Assembly (NCBI GenBank): GCA_004151065.3
Contig: NWUY0300101143.1
Span: 1-10,853 of the forward strand
Direction of reading: 5' to 3'
DNA from: Larix sibirica
Lineage: Eukaryota > Streptophyta > Pinopsida > Pinales > Pinaceae
DNA length: 10,853 bases
The notes beneath the pieces are model-generated. The model saw only the letters and a list, made by a program, of their open reading frames with translations, was not told the origin of the DNA and did not search any database. Positions 1-8,190 of this stretch are shown one piece after another (position 1 is the stretch's first letter; each line of letters starts with the position of its first letter). The position numbers and the translations under genes are program-made.

Positions 1-1157
1 GACCATATCAATAATAAACCCTTCAATTCATGTACGTAATGATAATGTTTGGCATTAATATAAACAACATCTAACAAAATTTTAGTCTTTGAAGGCATCA
101 TCTAGATAAACATTCATTTACACAACCCAACATAGATTAAAATTATTCATGCAAAGAAAAAATAAGATGTAATAATGAAACTCATCACACATTTTCATTA
201 TTATGTCGACTAAGCATGGCTATCTTCATAGCTTCAATAAACCTAAGAAATTAAAACACATTACAAGTTTGACTCAGAGGCCTCTCAAATTCTCGTTTCA
301 ACAATAATACAACACATCACACAATTTAGGTTTTGCTTCCTTCTCAAAGAATAGACTTGAGGATTTAAGATGAAGTGTTCCAATCACATACATGACACAT
401 TTTGTACGCCACCCAATTGAGTAATTCCATGCTCTTTAGAGTTATAACATAATATGGAAAAGATTCTTTTACCTACAGGCCTTTCACCTCAAGCACTCAT
501 ATTGATGGCTATGTATACGGGTTTCGAGTACCTTAAAGGTACATGGCAATCACATTGATGTCAACATGACATAATTGATTGTACACAATAGTAAATGATT
601 CAAAAACAAACATTTAAACCATCTGCAACATTTAAACCTTGTACAAGCAGTATCTTCTCATGAGCTCAAGGGGGTAAGGGATTGAGTCATGTATCCATTA
701 AAAAGATCAATTCAACTACTAATTCATATCATGAGTCAATATCTAATCTAGGTAACAATCCCCTCTAAACTCTTTAGGAAATCGATGAATCATTCCAAAC
801 TCTTGATCATGCACATCAACTAAAATTTCTTAGGCAAGGATGACTTGAGCAAGTATTTTTCATGGAGGTTAACCAAAAAAAAGAAGAATTAGATCATAAT
901 CCAAATCATCATTCTTCATCACGAAATCAAGCAACATGTGTATGCCAACCTTCCTTAGTTTTATTACTAGGTTCTCCTTTCATTCATATTTTAAACCCTA
1001 AAACATCATCAATATAATCCCAAACAAGCACCTACAGGACATGGTCGTGGTTCTTCTGAAGAATAAGGGTGCCTAGTTGCTACTTTTAATAAAGATAAAG
1101 CACGAGCATACACCAAAATGCTCAGAAAAAACCTTAAAAAATACCCCTATTACACAT

Positions 1158-1198
1158 CCAATATCTCAAATGACAAACTGGGTATTTGAGATATTTGG
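1158..1198. repeat. Inverted repeat able to form a hairpin
   Basis: An 11-base arm at 1161-1171 (ATATCTCAAAT) is exactly complementary to 1184-1194, separated by a 12-base loop. Pairing extends outward through CCA (1158-1160) and TGG (1196-1198) if T1195 is allowed as a one-base bulge. No gene lies beside it. It could be the end of a small inverted-repeat element or simply a chance stem. Confidence 0.7.
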
Positions 1199-1806
1199 GG
1201 ATCATTTTAACACGGATTTCTGGATTTGATATATAAAAATTAAAACCTACCCACTTTGCAGTTTTGGGTATATAGATCCATTTTTAAAATATGTTTTTCA
1301 CATTCCAAAAATGCTCAAAACAGAGGAATTTTGTCCTTTTTAAAGCTACAATAGTTCTTCCACTTCAAACAAATAATTGAGGATGAATAAAGTGAGTCTT
1401 ATTCATATACAAATTCATTTCAAATAAAAATTTAATATTGGGAAAGGTTCACATACAAAAATGAGGGAATAAAAGTCCATCCACAAGAAAAAAACTTCAA
1501 ATTTTCCTTTCCTCAACAAGGGAGACTTACTACCCATTCATTATATAGTTTCAATTCATTCATGGAACTCATTTATCAATCATAAATTGATAAGGAAACA
1601 TTTCCCTTACTCAACTCTTTTGTCATAATAGTGTCATGAAAGAAATTCTAATCTTGTATCATACATGTTTTGCATATGAATTCATCCAACTCAACATACA
1701 CCATCTACAAAAAAAATTCATTCAAACTATAATGACAATCATATCATGTACTCATCATTCTATAGTATTAAATTCATAAATTAAAATTAAGAAATAGTAC
1801 AATTAC

Positions 1807-1919
1807 CTTTTATAAGATGGTTCTCCAAAGCAACTGGCTGTGAAGGAATTGTTTTCCTCCCAATCATAGGCTATTCCACTGTAGAATGACACAGTCATAT
1901 GTGCTGTGCTATGATACAA
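1807..1919 (-). pseudogene. Possible coding or exon-like fragment, unidentified
   Basis: On the minus strand a 37-codon open stretch starts right after an AG (CCTAG at 1924-1920) that follows a pyrimidine-rich run. It ends at AAAAG followed by GTAATT, which resembles a plant splice donor. About 100 bases further along the minus strand, a T-run ending in GTAG (near 1706) resembles a splice acceptor. The predicted peptide contains Y-S-G-I-A-Y-D-W-E-E and matches no family I know. It could be a real internal exon, a relic, or chance. Weak splice-site motifs are common in AT-rich DNA. Confidence 0.15.
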
Positions 1920-2883
1920 CTAGGTTAAAGAAGATTGTCAAGGTTTTTTAAACCCATCTTATTTCAACTAAATGCTTCCAGTATACCAACTAAGCAAGTC
2001 ACGACTGGTTCTTTGTTCAACCTTTCAGCTAGTATAACTCTCATCACTCATTCTTTACTCCATACAACAAAAGACGTTCCTTAGGAAACTCCTTCCTCTC
2101 AGTTCTCTTTAGTATGGCCAATGTGATCCCAATACATAACCTACTTTGAGGTTTCATTTCCAGCATTGTGAAATTTCTTGGATATGGAATTTATGGTTCT
2201 TTGGACAACCTAACATGCCGACATTATTCATATATTTACATTGATATCTAGTCACTCTCCAATGGTGTCTAATATCACCCAAAAAAATTTATTTCATATC
2301 TCCATGTTTCATATAAGAGTAGGGATGAGATTTCTTCCTTTAAACCATTATTTTTGCTTTCCAAGAACCCTATTTTTTCCAAGCTCCTATCTTCCCATTT
2401 TAATTTCCATCCACCAATGGAATAAATGAGTGCGTGGGAGGATTATTTTCCTCCATTCCTTTCTTGGTTCCTCAAGTAGGAGTTAATTACTAAACAAAAA
2501 TAGTTAGGAACTTTTCCCATATGATTACTGAGTTCTCATATTTAGATTTCCCCTTTCATTTAGCTAGAGTGTCATTTCATGTTTAGCATTAAATCAAGGA
2601 TAAATGGAAAACAAGACAATCACATGCAGGAGGTTTATGATAGGGTATAACTTTATCATAAGGAATAATTTATTCCCTACCATTGGAACCCATTACATTT
2701 CCCTCTGTTCGACTCATAGAGCCATCACTATCCGGCCAATCAGTCAACCTTGGAACCTTTCATCCATATTACAATGATCATGTTTTTCAGTGTCCATAAT
2801 CACCATGGAATCCACCTCATGGTGTTTGAGAAAAACATAATAAGTAAGAAATAATTAAAAACTAAACAATATCAAGTTCAAAG

Positions 2884-3102
2884 GCTCAAGAACAAGGTTT
2901 TACATTCCCTTCCCACTTGGAACAACACCATGCTTGGTGTTCTCTTCTTCTTAGCAAGGTTCCCATGTCTTCATTTTCAGCTCCACATACAATGCCTTTC
3001 TCTTCAATGCAACTTTTTCTCATTGTTGGTTATCTTGGACAAAAATTTCAATCATTCCTTTATACTATCTTGGAACACCTCCAAGGCCTCTATCATTTCA
3101 AC
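2884..3102 (-). pseudogene. Decayed minus-strand coding fragment, unidentified
   Basis: Read on the minus strand, this segment gives a charged, helix-like peptide: V-E-M-I-E-A-L-E-V-F-Q-D-S-I-K-E, a TGA stop at 3054-3052, then a Leu/Lys/Asn-rich run. One frame change further on, it continues with A-L-K-R-K-A-L-Y-V-E-L-K-M-K-T-W-E-P-C before another stop. The regular spacing of hydrophobic and charged residues looks like former coding sequence with a coiled-coil tendency, broken by at least two stops and one indel. No family can be named. The overlapping plus-strand frames at 2917-3114 and 2930-3121 are probably shadows of this. Confidence 0.25.
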
Positions 3103-3434
3103 ATATGGCTATAACAAATAGAAAATGAAAACATGCATATCATAGCCATTATAAGCAATACATATATTTTTCACAAGAATTCATGTTTCATAATCAACTC
3201 ATGTATGTTTATAACACAAGGTAAATAATGTAAATTAGCCCAACACTTATCTATATTAACATATCTATGCTCCATATGACTACCATGGATGAGATTCAAC
3301 TCATTATATTGTTTGACACACCCAAGGTACATATGTATAGAATGATTTCTTGATCCCATATAGTACAAATAATGAATTTCTCATAATAGATTCATTCAAT
3401 TTGCTTCTTCCTTTTAGTCCCTCACCATACAAGA

Positions 3435-3545
3435 TTAGACATCCCCTTCTCTACTAAACAATCCCTTGGGTGATCCATCATTTTCCATGGCTTTCTTACA
3501 CAGGAAGAGTGTAGACTTACAGATTCTTACTACCAGAGCATCCCA
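3435..3545 (-). pseudogene. Short minus-strand open frame, unidentified
   Basis: A 36-codon open frame on the minus strand lies between TAG (3548-3546) and TAA (3437-3435). The peptide contains C-K-K-A-M-E-N-D-G-S-P-K-G-L and looks more like protein than the surrounding translations. It is preceded by GGTTTCTAG, which could be a splice acceptor. It is too short to identify and may be chance. Confidence 0.13.
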
Positions 3546-3589
3546 CTAGAAACCTCTAATACAACATAAATCATGGAGATCAAGGCATA

Positions 3590-3706
3590 TCATATGGTTC
3601 CAATGTCATTATAGCAACATTCTCCCCTTTTCTTGAAATATTTAAGAAACCATGATTTGTCCTCATTAGACAGATCTATCATCTCACCTGTATTATGTAC
3701 ATATAA
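3590..3706 (-). pseudogene. Possible 3' end of a minus-strand retroelement ORF
   Basis: A 38-codon minus-strand frame runs between TAA (3709-3707) and TGA (3592-3590). It reads N-E-D-K-S-W-F-L-K-Y-F-K-K-R-G-E in its middle, a charged tail of the sort seen near the end of plant LTR-retrotransposon polyproteins. The purine run inside it is described separately as a possible polypurine tract. No integrase or reverse transcriptase could be read in the AT-rich DNA upstream of it (above 3710), which weakens the idea. Confidence 0.2.
3619..3636 (-). other. Candidate polypurine tract and LTR start on the minus strand
   Basis: The minus strand reads TCAAGAAAAGGGGAGAA followed directly by TGTTGC. A purine run ending GGGGAGAA and then TGTTG is the usual look of the polypurine tract and 3' LTR start in plant LTR retrotransposons (established pattern). 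If real, an LTR would begin at 3619 and run leftward. I found neither its far end nor a second copy, so this remains a suggestion. Confidence 0.22.
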
Positions 3707-4107
3707 TTAGCATGATATATCATCATAATAATTTTAAACATACAATTTTCAAATTTGTTTCATACATAAACCATATTTCACAAGTATGAGATCCTTCTCA
3801 TAAGGTTTTTCCTTTGCACGTGGTAGCATCTAGCCTTCATTTATGGACTTATGCTCATTTCCATATTCAATACAATTCTACTTGTGATATGAAAATATTC
3901 AATTGAATAAGAAAGTTGTGAGTATCTATGCATATAATCCTTTCATTGCAAAATTTACAACGACCCATAAAGTGATCTCAGAATTATAACATATAAATAA
4001 TTCAATCATTTTCAATTGTCAAAATATCAAATGCAACCAATTATATTCACTATATATGCATTTATTAGCACAAAAATATAATATAATGAAATCATATTAT
4101 CTCTGCA

Positions 4108-4125
4108 ATCAACAAATTTGTTGAT
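4108..4125. repeat. Perfect 18-base palindrome
   Basis: ATCAACAAATTTGTTGAT is its own reverse complement. It lies in very AT-rich DNA with no gene nearby. Its core (ATCAACA and TGTTGAT) reappears in the inverted repeat at 5100-5116. Confidence 0.8.
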
Positions 4126-4208
4126 ATTTATGGTTGCACAATCACACTCTTCACCATATTCATATTTTTGAATTCATTATTAGTTAATTTTATCTTGTCT
4201 TTTGGGGT

Positions 4209-4228
4209 GCATCCCTCCCCCTCCTACT
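4209..4228 (-). other. Second purine-rich, polypurine-tract-like run on the minus strand
   Basis: The minus strand reads GTAGGAGGGGGAGGGA (4228-4213) followed by TGC. It is the strongest purine run in the left part of the window, in otherwise G-poor sequence on the opposite strand. It could be a polypurine tract or a simple purine stretch. Nothing flanking supports a specific element. Confidence 0.13.
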
Positions 4229-4821
4229 TATATTATGATGTGGGGCGATTAAAATTATTTTTACTTTGGTTAAATCATACCACTCCTTTCACTATTCAAT
4301 ATTCCCTTAGGAATACTAGAAGTTATTTCTTTTAATTTCTCCATAGTCCCCCAAGAAGCCTTCCAAGTCATTCAATTATACAAATGCATTTTCCATACAA
4401 GCATGCATTCACTCGACGCATCAAGCATATGTACCAACATTTATAAATGCAAGATTAATTTGCATGATATCATATTTCATCTATGCACATTCACTCAATG
4501 CAACCTCACATTGAATCAAGATTACTATATTTCAAACTCATGTGTTTTAGCAAGACAAGTTGGAGTACTCAACCAACACCTAAACACATCATCTAGCCAC
4601 CTTTCTATTACTTGTTTGACCATCTAGAAACCTTTCTCTTCAACCCAAACACAACACTATGGATATACTCCTTTAGTGCTCTTTAGTGTTAGAAAAATTT
4701 ATAGTCTACGACATCGATTGCAATCATGGAGACCATGGGATACTTGTGTAGTGCTTTAAATTTTACCAAGTCCAACACATTGTAGTCTCACATGGTTGTC
4801 TCACATAGAATTCAATTTCAC

Positions 4822-4839
4822 ATGAGTATAAATACTCAT
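4822..4839. repeat. Inverted repeat with 8-base arms
   Basis: ATGAGTAT and ATACTCAT flank a two-base centre (AA). It is a perfect short palindrome in non-coding, AT-rich DNA, with no assigned role. Confidence 0.7.
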
Positions 4840-5099
4840 ATAGCATGGTTGCTACTCTTAACTAACTCAATCATGAAATTCTAATTGATGAATGTATCAA
4901 TAAGATTCTAACAAGCTTGACATACGAAAAATATTCTAGACTTTACCATACCCCACTGGGTATCAATCATATGCATGCACTCAAATTCCATCATAAATAT
5001 CTTAGGAAAGATATCAAGTATTACTGAAGGAATTCTTATCCATTTCCTTTTAGGTCACATACTATATTGGCATGACAAATTACATACCTATACAATTCC

Positions 5100-5116
5100 C
5101 ATCAACATTGTTGATG
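5100..5116. repeat. Inverted repeat CATCAACA-T-TGTTGATG
   Basis: Two perfect 8-base arms surround a single T. The arms share ATCAACA/TGTTGAT with the palindrome at 4108-4125. It sits just past the stop of the minus-strand open frame at 5137-5250. Confidence 0.7.
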
Positions 5117-5136
5117 TTACTTGACCAACTGATGCC

Positions 5137-5250
5137 TCATAGGAATTCACATGATCCCATCATCAACCTATTGTCATTGTCCTTTTCATGACGTTGTTGA
5201 TCATAGGTAGGTGCATCATAAACATATTCAATCATGTTCTCATCCACTCC
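5137..5250 (-). pseudogene. Minus-strand coding-like fragment, unidentified
   Basis: A 37-codon open stretch on the minus strand (stop TGA at 5139-5137) encodes an acidic, polar peptide including Y-D-A-P-T-Y-D-Q-Q-R-H-E-K-D. Its composition is unlike translations of the AT-rich flanks and looks like former coding sequence. The stop just upstream in this frame is TAA. A TAG immediately before the segment could be a splice acceptor. No family is recognised. Confidence 0.2.
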
Positions 5251-5610
5251 TAGTTATACAACAAGTCAACAAGCACATCAATTATCATACCATACTCAAT
5301 GCATATAATAGCAAACCATTCTTAGTTAATACATAACATCATATATGTCCATGCATATCTATATTCACTCCACCATATAGTATTCCTCTATATATTTATT
5401 AGTGAAAATGTATTCCAACTATTCTACTCTCTTGCATTTATCAACATTCTCATGCCTTAACTATTTACACATAGCAACTCTCAATCTAGAGAATTATATT
5501 ATAACAAAAAATTAAGAGAGTAAACATGGAATTCTTCCTTCCAATTTATTTGCATATCTTGGATGTTCATAGCATAATTGATCTACTCAATGGAATTTCT
5601 ACCAATCACA

Positions 5611-5823
5611 CTATACATCATTAGTTGTGATATTCTCATTGAAGTAGAAAAAAGTTAGTTCATACTCATAAGCTATACATGCTACTTTAAATGCATACAA
5701 CTCTATATCAAAATAAAATAGAATTTTTAGGGTGATAAAAAATCCCTTGTTTATATATTTTCCTTGTTGTCCACATGCATCATTTAATGCTACATTATTG
5801 GAGGAGCCTAGTTGACTGGCTGA
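5611..5823 (-). pseudogene. Minus-strand open frame, no start, unidentified
   Basis: The minus strand is open for 70 codons between TAG (5826-5824) and TAG (5613-5611), with no early ATG. The peptide contains D-A-C-G-Q-Q-G-K-Y and an aromatic-rich stretch ending in F-Y-F-N-E-N-I. It is one of the longest minus-strand open runs in the left half. However, it crosses the composition boundary near 5796, where the plus-strand retroelement appears to start, which argues that at least the upstream end is chance. No homology is claimed. Confidence 0.13.
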
Positions 5824-6100
5824 CTAGGTCCTTCGACGGATTGGGGTTGGGTCGTTCTTGTCGGTTGGTTAGCTGACCAAACTATCACTTGTAACTGAAT
5901 AACTACCTGCAAACAATACATATAGGATATTGAGCCATGAACCTGAGAGACATTGTACAATATTTTTATCTATGTTAATACAAAGGCTTGTTACTACCTT
6001 CTCACTTACACTTTTATTTTGTTCTTGTATGTTATATGCTCATGTGATATATATATATGATGTACTACTGGTATCCTATACGATTCCTAATACTAAAACA
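5796..6100 (+). repeat. Candidate 5' LTR (start uncertain)
   Basis: The right end is supported by ACA at 6098-6100 immediately before a primer-binding-site-like sequence, matching the usual CA terminus. The left end is inferred only from the sharp composition change at about 5790 and from TATTGGAGG at 5796, which would be a TG terminus with one G-to-A change. TGC at 5788 is an alternative, and a much longer LTR is not excluded. Inside are a duplicated 8-mer (TGACTGGC/TGACTAGG, 5813-5828), a near-palindrome (5865-5880) and an (AT)6 run at 6047-6058. The 3' LTR needed for proof is outside the window. Confidence 0.4.
5865..5880. repeat. 16-base near-palindrome in the candidate LTR
   Basis: TTGGTTAGCTGACCAA pairs with itself at all but one position pair (T5870/G5875), around a central AGCT. 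Short palindromes near LTR starts can be promoter or dimerisation elements, but no role is shown here. Confidence 0.6.
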
Positions 6101-6101
6101 T

Positions 6102-6119
6102 TGGTTCTGTTGCCAATAG
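6102..6119 (+). promoter_or_regulatory. Degenerate primer-binding site, tRNA-Asp type suspected
   Basis: TGGTTCTGTTGCC starts two bases after the CA at 6099-6100. It matches 10 of the first 13 positions of the complement of the plant tRNA-Asp 3' end (TGG, then C, then GTTGCC). Of the three mismatches two are C-to-T transitions. The next bases diverge with a G-to-A bias. This would be where the tRNA primes minus-strand DNA synthesis. An alternative is that a different tRNA is used and the match is partly chance. Confidence 0.45.
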
Positions 6120-6128
6120 TATGTAATC

Positions 6129-7565
6129 ATGAGGAAATAACGAGCACATTTCGATGTTAACTGAAAGAGAGATTTGAAGTGGTGGGACAAGAAAATTGAA
6201 AATTACATCCAGAATTATGCAAGGTGGAACAAGCTAATAATTGCGTAGGCAAGGGAAAAGTTCTTCATTGAGTCCCATGAAAAGTTCATAGAGGTTGTGC
6301 CCAGTGAAATAAAGAAATTATTGGACATCACTCATGACCGATTTAAATGATCAGAATGAAATACTGCTAATGCACAAGGTTTACAACAAAAAAATAATGA
6401 ATTTATATGAGTGTCTCAAGAAGATATGCGAAAATTTATGTGAAGAACAAGCTATAAAAGAGAGATCATCTGCCAACAAAGTATGGAAAAATTCTACACT
6501 GACCTTCACGAAGGATTCATGTGTTCTATACTGATCTTTCTATATAAATTTTTGATTGAAAACGAAGACATACACATAGTCGAGCCACGACCACCGTTAG
6601 CTAAACCTGCTTCATCAGATTGGAAGAAGTAGTAAAAATAGTGGAATCATTTTGTTGATGAATGATAGTTGGAATATTTCTTAAGTAAATGAAAACCGTT
6701 ACTGAACCCACCTTTGTCAAACAATAAGGGTTGGTTTGGAAATGGGGGGGTCACCGACCATGTGTTATGAATAAAAGAATGAGGCTATTCGACGAAAGAA
6801 GAAAATAATGAAGGCCTACAAAAAGTCGAGTCCACTCCAATGAAATAAGTTCCCAACCACTCACAAGCAAATGATAGACATACAGAAAATAGAATGAGAA
6901 AGAGGTACATACGACAAGATCAATTGAGAGATATTGCTAGTCCATTGTGTACAAAAATAAGTATAAATAATCCAAGTGATATGATCAAGCAACCAAAATT
7001 CCTACCTTAGTTGAGGGAAATTCGACCAGATGAGAAAGAAGGTGAGGTGTCGATACCCGAAGATCGGTCACATGTGATGGTGTTGACCCCACAAACATTG
7101 TGTATTACAATCCTAGATCCCTCGATCCCCATTGACTCTGTATCCATGACAATGATGATTGGGATGACCATTAGACAAATATTCGAGCACGACATGGGAC
7201 TCAAACCAGGCGATCATCATAGTAACATATGGAATCAACTAGACCAATGTGGGTGAATTGCAGATAGGTTGATGATTCAACGTCCAAAACATGGCAACTG
7301 GATTACCTTCACACCTAAATTCAGAAGACACTCTTTTAACTTATTTTATTCAGAAGATATGGAGGTGCCTCCCCTCCCAACAACATTATTGATTGAAGCG
7401 ACTAAGTCGTTAGAGAGATGACCTAGTGACGAGGAGTATGTAGAAGAAGTACATTTTCCGTGGCATTGGTCACAATCAAAAGAAGTCAGTAGTAAGTGTC
7501 AAATAATAAGTAAGTCCGTTAGTCAGTCTACCTTGGTAAGTATTAAAAATTGTAAGTCTAGAAAT
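6129..7565 (+). pseudogene. Long N-terminal region of the Gag polyprotein, unrecognised
   Basis: One frame runs from ATG 6129 into the Gag domain with no detectable indel, broken only by stops (TAA 6138, TGA 6162, TAG 6246, TGA 6348, 6357, 6408 and 6441, a cluster at 6630-6692, TGA 6768 and 6780, TAA 6846, TAG 7008, TGA 7254 and 7419). Between the stops the peptide is clearly protein-like: W-W-D-K-K-I-E-N-Y-I-Q-N-Y near 6180, V-S-Q-E-D-M-R-K-F at 6411, V-E-P-R-P-P-L-A-K-P at 6579, G-W-F-G-N-G-G at 6729, and H-G-N-W-I-T-F-T-P-K-F near 7300. It spans about 480 codons, far longer than the usual segment before a Gag domain, and I recognise no family. It may be an N-terminal Gag extension or an upstream ORF fused to gag. 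The start at 6129 is uncertain because the leader would be only about 10 bases. Confidence 0.55.
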
Positions 7566-8036
7566 ATGGCGTATCGCCTTCTAGTTAATACTCCTATTTT
7601 TGAGGGGGGTGGTCACCCTAAGAAACACTGGTTTGTATGTGAAGCCCTTTGGTAAGATAACCTTGTTTATGATGAGAACCAACGGATTACACAATTTGCA
7701 GGATGACTTAGAAATAGATCACTTGTAATGAACTTTCTTCAAGAGAGTCGAAAGACAAAGAAGCAAATAAAAGATAACTTTCTAGAATTATTTAAAAATG
7801 ACAACACCAAGAACTTGGATGGACATAAATTAAATTATACCAAGCAAAGAATAGGAGAATTTGTACAAGAATATGATAGATGATTTAAAGATATCCTTAG
7901 TCAAATGCCATCTAAGATGGACCTTGCGCTAGTGATCCAATTTTTTGGTGAAGGAATCGAGTAGAGAAACAAGACACCGCTACTAATGCACAAATATACA
8001 ACCTATGATGATGTCTTGAAGAAATATTTTAGAGTT
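7566..8036 (+). pseudogene. Retrotransposon Gag (capsid-like) domain, broken
   Basis: This is the structural protein that would assemble the virus-like particle around the element RNA. In the same frame as the preceding region it shows the Retrotrans_gag pattern: P-I-F-E-G-G-G (from 7593), K-H-W-F-V-C-E-A-L-W (7623-7652), R-I-T-Q-F-A-G (to 7703), K-Q-I-K-D-N-F-L-E-L-F, then I-G-E-F-V-Q-E-Y-D-R before a stop, F-K-D-I-L-S-Q-M-P, and Y-T-T-Y-D-D-V-L-K-K at the end. Length and order fit the family. Stops are TAA 7653, TGA 7704, TGA 7881 and TAG 7962. Several stand where Arg is typical, as CGA-to-TGA decay would give. A one-base shift at about 8034-8038 moves the continuation into the next frame. 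Confidence 0.88.
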
Positions 8037-8037
8037 T

Positions 8038-8190
8038 GAATCAAATTTAGTTTATTTGATTGGACCTGCCGAAAAATAACGCGAAGAAAAAATTGAAACT
8101 ATAGAGAAATCACTGCAACATCTTATAATGAGGCACAATGACCTATGGTGTACCACATGCTCTTAAGAAGGGCATACAAGAGATACCTAC
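8038..8190 (+). pseudogene. Gag C-terminal part with degraded CCHC zinc knuckle
   Basis: After the frame change the reading continues with a Glu/Lys-rich helix (E-E-K-I-E-T-I-E-K-S-L-Q-H-L, from about 8083). It then reaches C-x2-C-x4-H-x4-Y: Cys at 8149-8151 and 8158-8160, His at 8173-8175 and Tyr at 8188-8190. The canonical nucleocapsid knuckle is C-x2-C-x4-H-x4-C and binds the element RNA. Here the last Cys is Tyr, one G-to-A step from TGC or TGT. TAA at 8077 and TAA at 8164, the latter inside the knuckle, also break it. The frame changes again near 8190 into the protease frame. Confidence 0.6.

Larger units (their letters stand above)
1..5795. other. Long AT-rich, G-poor tract with no recognisable gene
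   Basis: No host gene, RNA gene or recognisable protein domain was found in this 5.8-kb stretch on either strand. Plus-strand open frames (for example 2241-2429, 2917-3114, 4403-4627) are short, rich in Ser, Phe, Leu and His, and match no family. Sampled 60-base lines show about twice as much C as G on the + strand (14:6, 21:9, 13:3, 12:7), so the minus strand is the G-richer one. That fits a minus-strand transcription unit or retroelement remnant better than neutral spacer, but this is inference. The smaller items listed inside it are the only structure I can support. The character of the sequence changes sharply at about 5790, where the retroelement begins. Confidence 0.6.

Noticed and set aside
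4669-4690. Direct repeat of CTTTAGTG
   Set aside because: It is an eight-base duplication at short distance with no further structure; too short to treat as a target-site duplication or element.
6068-6075. CTGGTATC as a tRNA-Met-type primer-binding site
   Set aside because: Only the first seven bases after TGG fit, the bases that follow do not, and no CA terminus precedes it. The site at 6102 fits better with the LTR end and reading frame.
5930-6160. Open frame of 76 codons
   Set aside because: It spans the candidate LTR end and the primer-binding site, and is hydrophobic and low in charged residues. It is more likely chance in AT-rich DNA.
6334-6534. Open frame of 66 codons with a coiled-coil-like peptide
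   Set aside because: The Gag-frame translation continues through the same bases in a different phase and joins protein-like sequence on both sides, so this is an out-of-frame shadow.
7007-7204. Minus-strand open frame of 65 codons
   Set aside because: It is antisense to the Gag N-terminal region, whose plus-strand frame is continuous with the Gag domain.
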